Shown: positions 43,664-53,144 of the stretch, one piece after another
How the letters are laid out: the number at the start of each line of letters is the position of its first letter
Numbering within the stretch: the first letter of the stretch is position 1
Source: Thalassobius vesicularis
GTDB lineage: Bacteria > Pseudomonadota > Alphaproteobacteria > Rhodobacterales > Rhodobacteraceae
DNA length: 64,000 bases
Assembly: GCF_004799325.1 (NCBI RefSeq)
Contig: NZ_SSMD01000010.1
Location: 62,001 to 126,000, forward strand
Direction: 5' to 3'
Translations under genes and position numbers: made by a program
The notes under the pieces: model-generated
Databases searched by the model: none
Seen by the model: the letters and a program-made list of their open reading frames with translations, nothing else
What the model was told of the DNA's origin: nothing

Positions 43664-46012
43664 TCAATTTGCATGGGCAAGCGCGGCCTTTGTCATCTGT
43701 GGACCAACCTGTTCACCGCCGGACGGAGGCGCCTTGGCCTCTTGGCTGTTCAGCAGGCGCAGGGCGTTGGCCACCACCAGCAATGACACTCCTACGTCGG
43801 CTGCAATAGCGCCCCACATCGATGCCACTCCAAACGCGGTAGCGACAACGAAAACGCCCTTGGTCACCAAGGAAATACCGATGTTCTGATGGATAATCGA
43901 CATTGTCCGGCGCGAATGACGGATCAGCCAAGGCACCTTGCCGAGGTCGTCGGTCATCAGGGCAATATCCGCAGTCTCGATTGCCGCGTCCGAACCAACA
44001 GCACCCATCGCGATGGCGTAATGCGCCCGCGCCATGGCGGGGGCGTCGTTCACCCCGTCGCCGATCATGGCCACCATGTCATGCGTTTCGACCAGTTCTT
44101 CGATGGCTGTCACCTTGTCTTCGGGCAGAAGCTCGGCACGGACCTCGTCGATGCCGACCTCGGCTGCAACAGCGCGCGCTGTCCGCTCGTTGTCGCCCGT
44201 CAGCATGACGATGGTCTTCACGCCCTGCGCGTGGAGCTGTGCCACGATGCCCTTGGCATCGGGGCGGATACGGTCGCGCAATTCCAGGATGCCGGTGACG
44301 CCGGTGTCGTCGCCCACGGCAACAAGGGTGCTGCCAGCCCCTTCGATGCGGTCGCGCAAATCCTTCGGAATGGCGTCGCCGAAACCCTTCTCCTCGGCAA
44401 ACCGGTCCGACCCTAGCCAGATCGACCGGCCGTCAGTGCGTCCTTCAAGTCCCCTACCAGGAACGGTTCGGGTATCTTCTGCGGCGCACACCTTGATGCC
44501 GTCGGCTTCTGCCCGTGCGAGAATGGCGCGCGCCAGGGGATGCGAGGAACGTGCCTCGAGCCCCGCGGCGCGGGTCATCAGATCCTGCGCCGATGCTCTA
44601 CCCAGCGGATGCACCGCCGCCACCTCGGGCTCGCCCATGGTGATCGTGCCGGTCTTGTCCATGGCCAGTGCAGTGGTCTTGCCCGGTGCCTCAACATATG
44701 CACCGCCCTTGATCAGCACTCCGGCCCGCGCTGAGGCGGTGAGTGCGGCGACGATGGAGACCGGTGTCGAGATGACCAGAGCACACGGGCAGGCGATCAC
44801 CAGCAGCACGAGTGCATTGTAGAACCAATAATCCCAGGCTCCACCGAAAATGAGCGGCGGCAGCAGGGCAATTGCAATGGCGAGAGCCATGACGATAGGC
44901 GTGTAGATGCGGGCGAACTTCGCCACCCATTGCTCCACCGGCGCGCGGCGGGCATGGGCGTCGCCGACCATGCGGATGATCTTGGCCAAGACGGTGTCCG
45001 AGGCGGCCTTCGTGGCGCGCACCGTCAATGTGCCTTCGCCGTTGATCGTGCCAGCATAGACTTCGTCGCCTCGTTCCTTTGGGACCAGCGCACTCTCTCC
45101 GGTGATTGGCGCCTGATCGACCGCGCCCGCGCCGTCCGTCACCTCACCATCGAGCGGGATACGGTCGCCACCGCGTACTATGAAGCTTGAGCCTACGGCG
45201 ACTTGAGCCGCCGGAACGTCGGCCTCGCTTCCGTCTTCGCGGATCATGCGCGCCGTCGGTGGTGCAAGATCCAAGAGCGCCGAGACCGCATTCCTCGCAC
45301 GCCCGACGCTCCAGCTTTCGAGGTAGAGCGAGAGCGAGAAGAAGAACGCGACCGTCGCCGCCTCGAAGAATTCGCCAAGCCCGATGGCACCGGCCACGGC
45401 GACAACCATGAGCAGGTTCATGTCCGGCGACAGCCGCCGAGCGGACGACCATGCCTTGGGTGCCACGAGCCAGACACCGAACAGGATCGCAACCGCGAAC
45501 AGCCCTGCCTCGACCAGCGGCATCGGCGCTTCGCCGTGCCCCGCGAAAAGGCCGAACGCCCCGCCCATGCCCGTCTCGATGATGTGCCAAAGGAATCCCG
45601 CGGCCCAGAAGCCACCGCTGAGCGCCGTAAACAGCCGCTGTCGTGCAAGATGGGCCGCCTGGTCGACCGACGCGTTTTCGGCATCCCAGGGCTTGGCGGT
45701 CATGCCGGTGCTTGCCACCAGTTCTGCAACTTCGCCGTCCGATACCTTCATTGCGCTGTCGAGGATGGTCATCCGTCCATTGATCACGTCGAACGCGAGA
45801 TGCTCCGCCCCGCCGATCTTCGGGCCGACCACCTTGTTCAGGATCGCGACCTCTTCGGCGCAATCGAGGCCTGAAACCTGAAAGCTGCGCCCGGCATACG
45901 GCGCGGGCGTTACTGGAGCGACGTTGCCACAGCTTCGACTGCCTCCGCAGCAGCCGTCGCCGGATGCCTGCGGAGCGTCGGTATCATCATGGCGGTGGAT
46001 ATAAGACGGCAT
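43664..46012 (-). CDS. zntA: Zn/Cd/Pb-exporting P-type ATPase (ZntA/CadA/PbrA type)
   Basis: This 782-residue P1B ATPase starts with a Cys-rich leader (GDGCCGGSRSCGN), followed by an HMA domain with GLDCAEE, the CxxE type of Zn/Cd/Pb pumps. Eight membrane helices include the CPC motif (IACPCALVIS). DKTGTITMG holds the phosphorylated Asp, SSHPLARAI the HP motif and GDGVNDAPAM the hinge. ATG 46012 follows GAGG. A MerR-type promoter lies directly upstream, so the pump is probably induced by the MerR protein at 35020. Confidence 0.93.
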   Translation of the reverse strand: MPSYIHRHDDTDAPQASGDGCCGGSRSCGNVAPVTPAPYAGRSFQVSGLDCAEEVAILNKVVGPKIGGAEHLAFDVINGRMTILDSAMKVSDGEVAELVASTGMTAKPWDAENASVDQAAHLARQRLFTALSGGFWAAGFLWHIIETGMGGAFGLFAGHGEAPMPLVEAGLFAVAILFGVWLVAPKAWSSARRLSPDMNLLMVVAVAGAIGLGEFFEAATVAFFFSLSLYLESWSVGRARNAVSALLDLAPPTARMIREDGSEADVPAAQVAVGSSFIVRGGDRIPLDGEVTDGAGAVDQAPITGESALVPKERGDEVYAGTINGEGTLTVRATKAASDTVLAKIIRMVGDAHARRAPVEQWVAKFARIYTPIVMALAIAIALLPPLIFGGAWDYWFYNALVLLVIACPCALVISTPVSIVAALTASARAGVLIKGGAYVEAPGKTTALAMDKTGTITMGEPEVAAVHPLGRASAQDLMTRAAGLEARSSHPLARAILARAEADGIKVCAAEDTRTVPGRGLEGRTDGRSIWLGSDRFAEEKGFGDAIPKDLRDRIEGAGSTLVAVGDDTGVTGILELRDRIRPDAKGIVAQLHAQGVKTIVMLTGDNERTARAVAAEVGIDEVRAELLPEDKVTAIEELVETHDMVAMIGDGVNDAPAMARAHYAIAMGAVGSDAAIETADIALMTDDLGKVPWLIRHSRRTMSIIHQNIGISLVTKGVFVVATAFGVASMWGAIAADVGVSLLVVANALRLLNSQEAKAPPSGGEQVGPQMTKAALAHAN

Positions 46013-46044
46013 GAACGGACCTCGGGATTCGGACAGTTCAGATC

Positions 46045-46075
46045 GACATAGCACCTACAGCAACTAGAGCTTCAA
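46045..46075 (-). promoter_or_regulatory. MerR-type promoter/operator of the P-type ATPase
   Basis: On the minus strand TTGAAG (46075-46070) and TATGTC (46050-46045) are 19 bp apart. The spacer carries the dyad CTCTAG-TTG-CTGTAG, close to the operator at 35559-35575 and to known ZntR sites. The expected transcript starts about 25 bp before the ATPase ATG. Confidence 0.8.
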
Positions 46076-46174
46076 GTGAAAAATCGGTTGGTCTTCATGT
46101 TCTGTTTTTTGGTAGGACTGACAGCGGATTGCCCCGTTTTGGCGAGGCAGAAAGCAAATGCGAAAGGAAACTCA

Positions 46175-46459
46175 ATGCAATCGATCATGCAAAAACGTAA
46201 CATGATGGTCCTGCCCACGTTAATGCTCGCTGCCGGGTGTGCCATTTCACCGAGCGACAGCAGCGATACCGCAAACGCGATCGGGAACGTGCCCGAAAGC
46301 GTGGTGGCGATGGCGGCACCCGATCAAGACGTTTCGACCGCCCGCCTCAGGCCGGGAGACGGCTGTTATTGGTACGAGCACAACGGCCCGGTGGAGGTGA
46401 CCTTGCTCCCCCTGCGAACAGCGAACGGCAATCCGATCTGCGCCGCGCGCCCAACCTGA
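46175..46459 (+). CDS. Small lipoprotein of unknown function
   Basis: This 94-residue protein has a lipobox signal (PTLMLAAGCAIS, Cys about residue 19) and a short mature domain ending with YWYEHNGPVEVTLLPLRTANG. AAGGAAA precedes ATG 46175. I know similar small lipoproteins beside metal genes but no function. It could be a substrate of the island LspA/Lnt. Confidence 0.65.
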   Translation: MQSIMQKRNMMVLPTLMLAAGCAISPSDSSDTANAIGNVPESVVAMAAPDQDVSTARLRPGDGCYWYEHNGPVEVTLLPLRTANGNPICAARPT

Positions 46460-47059
46460 GATCGCTCGACCGACCGCAAGAAGCGTCACGGCTTACTGAT
46501 TGAGCGCGCGCTCATTTATGCAATCAATAAGCTGTCGCATTGGCAGGCCATGAAGGAACAGATCCCAGTCGCAGGAGGCAAGGCCCATCTCGACTGCCTT
46601 GCACTCAATACCAATTCCGGCAAGCTTTTCGTGTTTGAGTGCAAACGTGGTCACGGATCATTCGATGGTGACAAAATCAGCGCAATTGACCAGCGACTGG
46701 GCAGAATAAAAGCCTCGATCGGCGCGCATGCAAGGTCTAAAGGATGGGCCCCCGTTTCTATCGAGATATTCATTCTCAGTTTCTATGGGACGACGTGGAA
46801 TTCAGCCTATCCAATTTACGACAAGAACACCATATCTAGTTTATTCGAGCCTTGCATTGGCAGATTTACACTGGAGTTCATGGATCATTTGGAGACCATG
46901 GTGGCGAGTGCGTACGGCACTGAACTGCGTGACGCAGTCGATGTTGACCGGGGGCAAACCATCTTTGACATGCTGGATGAGCAGATGGATGCCCGTGGAC
47001 CGGATGTGTTGTTCACCAAAGATGGTGCCGATTTCGTGGCGGCGCAATATCAAGAATAA
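46460..47059 (+). pseudogene. PD-(D/E)xK nuclease-like protein, probably 5'-truncated
   Basis: The frame from ATG 46550 gives 169 residues. KAHLDCLALN and KLFVFECKRG form an Asp...Glu-x-Lys pattern as in the PD-(D/E)xK nuclease fold. Coding character continues upstream of the ATG without a stop to 46460 (KRHGLLIERALIYAINKLSH), but no start codon is present there; the previous stop is that of the lipoprotein, in the same frame. The original N-terminus therefore seems lost. The gene is less GC-rich than its neighbours, a sign of transfer. The family is not identified further. Confidence 0.5.
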
Positions 47060-47076
47060 AGCGTGCCTCGCGTGTA

Positions 47077-47292
47077 TCATGGGTCGCGGCAATCCCGAGC
47101 CTGCCCTCGCATCACGGCATAGTCGCCTGGCACGTTCGAGATCGCCGTTCCATTTGGCAGCATGCCAGGTTATGCACCGCCCGCGCCTGGAACTCCCGGC
47201 TGTACCCGACAACCGGTGAACATGCTGCAGCGCCGCCGTCCTCAGAACGGACCGTCGCGCAACCGGGCAACAAGCTCGTCGCGCTTACGGGG
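47077..47292 (-). pseudogene. Frameshifted phage Rz/spanin-like remnant
   Basis: Minus-strand translation gives LLPGCATVRSEDGG and PVVGYSREFQARAV. After a frameshift near 47150 it continues with LPNGTAISNVPGDYAVMRGQ, then ARDCRDP and stop (47077-47079). This pattern (lipobox, then VVxYSxEFQxRA, then DYAVMRxQARxC) is what I associate with small lysis-accessory proteins next to endolysins in rhodobacterial prophages. It lies directly downstream of the truncated radical SAM copy, as expected for a phage lysis region. Confidence 0.5.
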
Positions 47293-48433
47293 ACGGCAAT
47301 CTGCCACCTTCCAGCCCAACCACCACCATTCCCGTCAAATGCCAGATCGCCGCCATCATGATCCCCATGTTGAAGGCAAACTCGTTGGCGCAGCTCTGCT
47401 TGAAGAATTCCCCCTCGAGAAACATACAGGATCCCTTGCAGAGCTGAACGACCGGGCATGACATGCATTCCTCTCGGAAAGCAAAGTGTGTCGCGGTGTC
47501 GAGCGCGATGGCGTCAAAGTTGGCAACATGCCCGATCTTGTGCTCGCCCTTCGCGCCAGTGTTCTGACAGGTCATCACGTTCCCGCGCAGGTCGACGGCA
47601 ATGGCATGGGGGCTGTCCATTCCGCATTTTTGGCCGAGGGCCTCGATGGGCCTGCGGCGCTGGATAGCAGCATAGAACTCGTTGATGCGCTCCCCAAGGC
47701 CGAAGGCATTCGGGTCCTCGACCAGCGCCTCGAAGATCGACCGGGTCAGGCTGTTCAGCTCCGCGGGCTCAAACCGTCCCGTTCCGATGGCGGTCGCGGC
47801 GTCATAGACATTCACGACGCCTTCGAGCCCAACGAAGATGTCCGGCCCCACCTTCTCGGCGAACCAGGCCTTGAGCGCTCGCAGGTCGTGATGCTGGCGG
47901 GTCAGCACCGCATTGAAACCTGTCTTTTCGGGGCGCTCGGCCAGCAGGGTTTGGATCCTGTGGCTCTTGTCAGGATCGTCGAACGGATCCGGCCCGCGTA
48001 GATGCTGACCAGGCCCGTCATGTGAGATCGTGATTTCAATGTCGTATTTCGCGATGAAGTCGATCTTTTCACGGGAGAGGAGCGAGCCGTTAGTGACGAT
48101 CGAGAAGCGCGCCGCCGGAAAGCGTTCCGCCAGCGCCGGGATCAACCGCTTGATCTTGGCCCAGTAGAGGAACGGCTCCCCGCCCCATAGCTCGATCTTT
48201 TCTGGGGCGTCGGTGATCCAACTGTCGAGCTGGGTCAGGAAGTGCTCGACATCGGCCAGCTTCGAGACCGTGGCATCGGCGATCTGGAAGGCCTGGCTGC
48301 AATAGCTGCAGGCATAGTTGCACGAGAGCCCAAGCTGGATTTTCAAAACGCGAGGTACGCGAGATTTTCCGATGGGCTTGTCTTTGGCCACGCGCGGCAC
48401 TGGCGCGAATATCCCCGGCTCGACCGGCAGCGG
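47285..48433 (-). pseudogene. Radical SAM/SPASM protein, copy 1, N-terminus lost
   Basis: About 380 residues match copy 2 (57830-59074) with roughly 18 substitutions. The 4Fe-4S SAM motif CNYACSYC and the SPASM Cys set (NVMTCQNTG, CMSCPVVQLCKGSC, KQSCANEF) are intact. The first 28 residues of copy 2 are missing. Homology stops at LPLPVEPG, exactly where the sequence becomes the Walker A codons of the opposite-strand ABC gene. A GTG at 48442 inside the ABC sequence leaves an open 385-codon frame, so a shortened protein might still be made. The C-terminal end also differs from copy 2. Confidence 0.85.
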
Positions 48434-50249
48434 CAAGACCACGACGATGAAAATGATGACGGGGCTTCTGCCGCCAAGCGGGGGCGTGGTGCGGCTCTTC
48501 GGGGCGGAGGTAAATCCGCGTGATCTCGCGACCCGCCGGCGGGTCGGCTACATGTCGCAGAGCTTTTCGCTCTATACCGAACTGACGGTCGAGCAGAACC
48601 TTTCGCTGCACGCGCGGCTCTTCGCCATGCCTGAACCCGAGATCGCGCCGCGGGTCGAGGAGATGCTCGCGCGTTTCGATCTGGCCGAGGTGCGTGACAG
48701 CCTGCCCGAGCGTCTGCCGCTGGGGATGCGCCAGCGTCTGTCGCTCGCCGTCGCGCTGATCCACCGGCCCGAGATGCTGATCCTCGACGAGCCGACATCG
48801 GGCGTCGATCCGGTGGCGCGCGATGCCTTCTGGCGCATCCTGATCGCGCTGTCGCGCGACGAGGGCGTGACGATCTTCATCTCGACCCATTTCATGAACG
48901 AGGCGGAGCGCTGCGACCGGGTCTCGCTGATGCACGAGGGCAAGGTGCTGGCGACCGGCGCCCCGGCGGAGCTTGCGCGCGAGGTCGGGGGCGCGACGCT
49001 GGAAGAGGCCTTCATCCATCATCTGGAGGCGGCGGACGCCGGCGCTGCGGGCCATGCGGCGCCCATGTCCACGGAGGCAGTGCCGCAGGGCCACGGGCGG
49101 GCGCCGCGCGGTTGGCGACGCTGGTTCGACCCCCGCCGGATGGCCAGCCAGGCCCGGCGCGAGGCGCTGGAACTGTGGCGCGACCCGGTCCGGATGACCC
49201 TCGCGATCCTGGGCAGCGCGATCCTGATGTTCGTGATGGGCTATGGCATCAACCTCGATGTCGAGGATCTGACCTTTGCCGTTTACGACCACGACCAGAC
49301 CGCGATCAGCCGCGACTACGCGCTGACCCTGTCCGGCTCGCGCTATTTCATCGAGCGCCCGCCGATCGAAGGCGATGCCGACATGGACCGGCGGATGCGC
49401 GCGGCCGAGATCAGCCTGGCGCTGGAGATCCCGCCGGGTTTCGGGCGCGATGTCGCGCGCGGGCGCCCGGTCGCCATCGGGGCCTGGATCGACGGCGCCA
49501 TGCCCACCCGCGCCGAGACGGTGCAGGGCTATGTGCAGGGCATGCACCTGCACTGGCTGGGCCAGCGCGCCCGCGAGGCGGGCCTCGGCGATGCGCTGGC
49601 CGGGCCGGTCACGGTCGAGACCCGCTTTCGCTACAATCCCGACATGCGCAGCCTCGACGCCATGGTTCCGGCCGTCATTCCGCTTCTGTTGCTTCTCATT
49701 CCCGCGATGCTGAGCTCGCTCAGCGTCGTGCGCGAGAAGGAGCTCGGCTCGATCACCAATTTCTATGTCACGCCGACGACCCGGCTGGAATTCCTGCTGG
49801 GCAAGCAGATCCCCTATGTCGTGCTGTCGATGGGCAGTTTCCTGATGCTGACGGGTCTGGCGGTGACGGTCTTCGGCGTGCCGCTCACCGGCAGCTTTGC
49901 CACCCTGGCGCTGGCGGCGCTGCTCTACGTGACGGCGGCGACGGCCATCGGGCTGGTGTTTTCCGCCTTCACCCGCAGCCAGATCGCCGCGATGTTCGGC
50001 ACGGCGGTGCTGACGATCCTGCCGGCGGTCAGCTTCACCGGGCTGATCGACCCGGTCTCGTCCCTGCAAGGCGCAGGCCGCGCCATCGGCGAGATCTACC
50101 CGACCACCCATTTCCTGACCATCGCCCGCGGCACCTTTTCCAAGGCGCTCGGCTTCGCGGATCTGCGCGGCGCCTTCCTGCCGCTGGCGCTGTCTGTGCC
50201 GGTCCTGATCGCCGCGGCGGTTCTTTTCCTTCGCAAGCAGGAGACCTGA
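48423..50249 (+). pseudogene. RbbA-like ABC exporter (ATPase-permease), 5'-truncated
   Basis: The recognisable part begins at the Walker A motif itself ([14 protein letters not shown]). It then has the Q-loop [14 protein letters not shown], signature [12 protein letters not shown], Walker [14 protein letters not shown] and, after a linker, an ABC-2 permease half with six helices. RbbA/YhiH-type proteins normally have two ATPase domains before this point, and all of that is missing. The open frame extends left to 48318, but those codons are antisense radical SAM sequence. It is followed by an ABC-2 permease gene, so it was an efflux unit before the break. Confidence 0.85.
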
Positions 50250-50252
50250 GCG

Positions 50253-51374
50253 ATGCGTGCCGCCAATATCCTGCATCTCGGGATCAAGGAGTTGCGCAGC
50301 CTCCTGCGCGATCCGGTGATGCTGGTGCTGATCGTCTTTGCCTTCACCTTCTCGGTCTATTCCTCCGCGACGACCATGCCCGAGACGCTGAACCGCGCCC
50401 CCATCGCCATTGTGGACGAAGACCGCTCACCCCTGTCCGCCCGCATCGTGGATGCGTTCCAGCCGCCGTTCTTCCTGCCGCCCGACCTGATCGACTTCGG
50501 GCAGATGGATGCGCGCATGGATGCCGGCCGCGACACTTTCGCACTGGTGATCCCGGCCGGCTTTCAGCGCGACATCCTGAGCGGCCAGCCGGCGGTGGTC
50601 CAGCTCAATGTCGATGCCACGCGCATCACCCAGGCCTTCAGCGGCGGCGGTTATGTCCAGGCCATTGTCACGGCGGAGGTGCAGGAATTCGCCAACCGTC
50701 ACCGCGGCGACGCTAATCTGCCCGTCGATCTGGTGCTGCGGGCGCGCTTCAACCCGGAACTCGACAACGCGAGATTCGGCTCGGTGATGGAGATCATCAG
50801 CAATGTCACGATGCTGTCGATCATCCTGGCGGGTGCCGCGCTCATCCGCGAGCGCGAGCGCGGCACGATCGAGCACCTGCTGAGCATGCCCGTCACCCCG
50901 CTGGAAATCATGATCGCCAAGGTCTGGTCCATGGGGACCGTGGTCCTCCTCGCCTCGGCCGCCTCGCTGAGTGTCGTGGTGCAGGGATTGCTCGGCGTTC
51001 CGGTCGAGGGGTCGGTCCTTTTGTTCCTGAGCGGGGCGGCGCTGCACATGTTCGCCACCACGTCGCTCGGCATCATGCTGGCCACATTCGCCCGGTCCAT
51101 GCCGCAGTTCGGCTTGCTGCTCGTCCTCGTGCTCCTGCCGCTTCAGATGCTCTCGGGCGGCGTGACCCCGCGTGAGAGCATGCCCCTCGCCGTGCAGACC
51201 CTCATGCTGGCGGCACCCGACACGCATTTCGTGATGCTGGCCCAGGCGATCCTCTATCGCGGCGCGGGCATCGGCATCGTCTGGCCCCAGTTCCTCGCAC
51301 TTGCGGCGATCGGCGCGATCCTCTTTGCCATCGCGCTCGCGCGGTTCCGGCGGACGATCGGCGCCATGGTCTGA
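50253..51374 (+). CDS. ABC-2 type permease
   Basis: This 373-residue membrane protein has one N-terminal helix, a large periplasmic domain (about residues 45-170) and five C-terminal helices, as in YhhJ/YbhR permeases. The segment ERERGTIEHLLSMPVTPLEI is the coupling loop typical of these proteins. It starts 3 bp after the ABC gene and would pair with it to export drugs or amphipaths, but the ATPase partner is broken. Confidence 0.9.
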   Translation: MRAANILHLGIKELRSLLRDPVMLVLIVFAFTFSVYSSATTMPETLNRAPIAIVDEDRSPLSARIVDAFQPPFFLPPDLIDFGQMDARMDAGRDTFALVIPAGFQRDILSGQPAVVQLNVDATRITQAFSGGGYVQAIVTAEVQEFANRHRGDANLPVDLVLRARFNPELDNARFGSVMEIISNVTMLSIILAGAALIRERERGTIEHLLSMPVTPLEIMIAKVWSMGTVVLLASAASLSVVVQGLLGVPVEGSVLLFLSGAALHMFATTSLGIMLATFARSMPQFGLLLVLVLLPLQMLSGGVTPRESMPLAVQTLMLAAPDTHFVMLAQAILYRGAGIGIVWPQFLALAAIGAILFAIALARFRRTIGAMV

Positions 51375-51422
51375 TCTCTCCAACCTGGTTTGCCGTCGAC
51401 GTCGACGTCGACCGGGATCAGC

Positions 51423-51480
51423 TTGACTTCTGCGACGCAGCATCTATATGACCAATCGGTCGGTTTCCGACCAAATGGTC
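51423..51480 (+). promoter_or_regulatory. Promoter and palindromic operator before TetR gene
   Basis: TTGACT (51423-51428) and TATATG (51445-51450) are 16 bp apart. Just downstream is an imperfect palindrome with 14-bp arms: GACCAATCGGTCGG (51450-51463), TTT, CCGACCAAATGGTC (51467-51480). Its position over the start of transcription fits autorepression by the TetR protein at 51504. Confidence 0.75.
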
Positions 51481-51503
51481 GGAACGCCAGCCCCGGAGAT
51501 GAA

Positions 51504-52055
51504 ATGCGCGCGCGCAATGCCCATGACGAGATCCTAGACGCCGCCCGTGCCGTGGTCGCGCGTGACGGCCCGGGCTGTCTGACGATCGAGGCCGTCGCGC
51601 GCGAGGTTGGCATGTCGAAAGGCGGCGTTCTCTACAACTTTCCCTCCAAGCTGGCGCTGCTTGAAGGTCTCATGCACCAGATGATTGCTGCTTTCGAACA
51701 GAGTTTCTTCGAGTTCCGCGATGCCGCGTCCGGGCAGCCAAACCCGACGCTGCGCGCCCTCGTCGGCGCCTTCGGCCATTTCGAGCGTTTTGATCCCGAC
51801 ATCTCCATGGCGATCATGATTGCCGCGGCGGAAGCCCCCGCGCTGATGACGCCGGTGAACCGCCTGATCGAGGGTTATACCGGGCGTGTTCTGGAAGAGA
51901 CTGCCGACCCGGCAAGCGCGTTGGTCATTCTGGCGGCGCTGGACGGGCTGCGGTTCCAGCATCTGATGCGCCTGCCACCCGCCGATCCGGCCCTGCGCAA
52001 GGCGACCCTCACCCGTATTCAAACCATGATCGAAGATCTGGAGCCTGCCACATGA
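51504..52055 (+). CDS. TetR-family repressor of the efflux operon
   Basis: This 183-residue repressor has an N-terminal HTH (LTIEAVAREVGMSKGGVLYN) and a TetR_C ligand domain. I chose ATG 51504 with GGAG upstream; the longer frame from 51390 runs through the promoter. It probably controls itself and the RND genes, whose first start overlaps its stop (ATGA). Confidence 0.9.
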   Translation: MRARNAHDEILDAARAVVARDGPGCLTIEAVAREVGMSKGGVLYNFPSKLALLEGLMHQMIAAFEQSFFEFRDAASGQPNPTLRALVGAFGHFERFDPDISMAIMIAAAEAPALMTPVNRLIEGYTGRVLEETADPASALVILAALDGLRFQHLMRLPPADPALRKATLTRIQTMIEDLEPAT

Positions 52056-53131
52056 AACGCCTCTCTATCGCTCTCGCAGTCATCATCGCACTCATCGGGC
52101 TGGGCGGCACCGCGTGGTTCACCAACATGAACGCCCTGGCCCAGCAGGAAGACGCAGGTGCGCCCCCGACCGAGGCCGCCGTCGCGGTGCCCATGCAGGT
52201 GGTGCAGGCCGGCGATGGGCTTGCCGCGCGCAGCTTCATCGGCCGGGTCGAGGCGCAGCGGACCGTGGACATCGCCTTCCAGATCGGCGGACAGATCGTC
52301 GAGATCGGCCCCACCGAGGGGGAGCGCGTCGCAGCAGGCACACTTATCGCCACGCTGGACGACGTGAATTTCCGCCTCGCCCTGGAGAGGGCCGAAGCGG
52401 TGGTCGATCTGGCCCGCAGCGAGGAGGCCCGGGTGTCCGAGCTGGTCGAACGAGCGGCGGCGCCGCGCGCGCAGCTCGACCGGGCGCGCGCCGAGTTGCG
52501 GCAGGCCGAGGTCGCCGTCGCCGAGGCGCAGCGCGCACTCGAACAGACCCGCATCTCTGCCCCCTTCGAGGCCATCGTCGCCCGGCGCCTGATCGAGACT
52601 TATTCCAACGTGACCCCGGCAGTGCCGGTGTTGCGCCTGCAGGACGTCAGCACGCTGATGGTCGCGATTTCGCTGCCCGAGGATCTGGCGGTGTTAGCCA
52701 GCACTGCACCGGAAGACTACGAGGCGGTGGCGCGGTTCCCCGCCCTTCCCGACGCGGCGATGCCGCTGGATCTGGCGCGCTTCGTGACCGAGGCCGACCC
52801 GGTGGCGCAGACCTATGCCGTAAAATTCGCCCTGCGCGAGCCCGACCCGCGCATCCTGCCGGGCATGACCGCGACCGTCGAGCTTCGCCCGCGTCAGAGG
52901 GTCGATGCGGTCATGGTGCCGGTGTCGGCCGTCGACACCTTCAGCGGTGCGGCGCCGCGCGTCTGGGTCGTCGACGAGGAAAGCCGCGCCCATCCCCGCG
53001 AGGTGAGCCTGGGCCTGCCGCAGGGCGACCGCATCCCGGTCCTGTCCGGCGTGACGCCTGGTGCGCGGATCGTGGCTGCAGGCTGGTGGCAGATGCGCGA
53101 CGGGGTGCTGGTGCGCCCGGCCATGTTCTGA
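52052..53131 (+). CDS. RND efflux membrane-fusion protein (HlyD/AcrA family)
   Basis: This 359-residue periplasmic adaptor has an N-terminal anchor and lipoyl halves (GRVEAQRTVDIAFQIGGQI and RISAPFEAIVARRLI) flanking a coiled-coil hairpin (about residues 115-165). Beta-barrel and membrane-proximal domains follow. It links the inner-membrane pump encoded next to an outer-membrane channel, which is not encoded here. Confidence 0.92.
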   Translation: MKRLSIALAVIIALIGLGGTAWFTNMNALAQQEDAGAPPTEAAVAVPMQVVQAGDGLAARSFIGRVEAQRTVDIAFQIGGQIVEIGPTEGERVAAGTLIATLDDVNFRLALERAEAVVDLARSEEARVSELVERAAAPRAQLDRARAELRQAEVAVAEAQRALEQTRISAPFEAIVARRLIETYSNVTPAVPVLRLQDVSTLMVAISLPEDLAVLASTAPEDYEAVARFPALPDAAMPLDLARFVTEADPVAQTYAVKFALREPDPRILPGMTATVELRPRQRVDAVMVPVSAVDTFSGAAPRVWVVDEESRAHPREVSLGLPQGDRIPVLSGVTPGARIVAAGWWQMRDGVLVRPAMF

Positions 53132-53144
53132 TCGGGGTCGCGCC

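Noticed and set aside
48090-50276. A 728-codon minus-strand frame over the ABC gene
   Set aside because: Shadow of the ABC exporter; it only gains a recognisable end where it crosses radical SAM DNA in the wrong frame.
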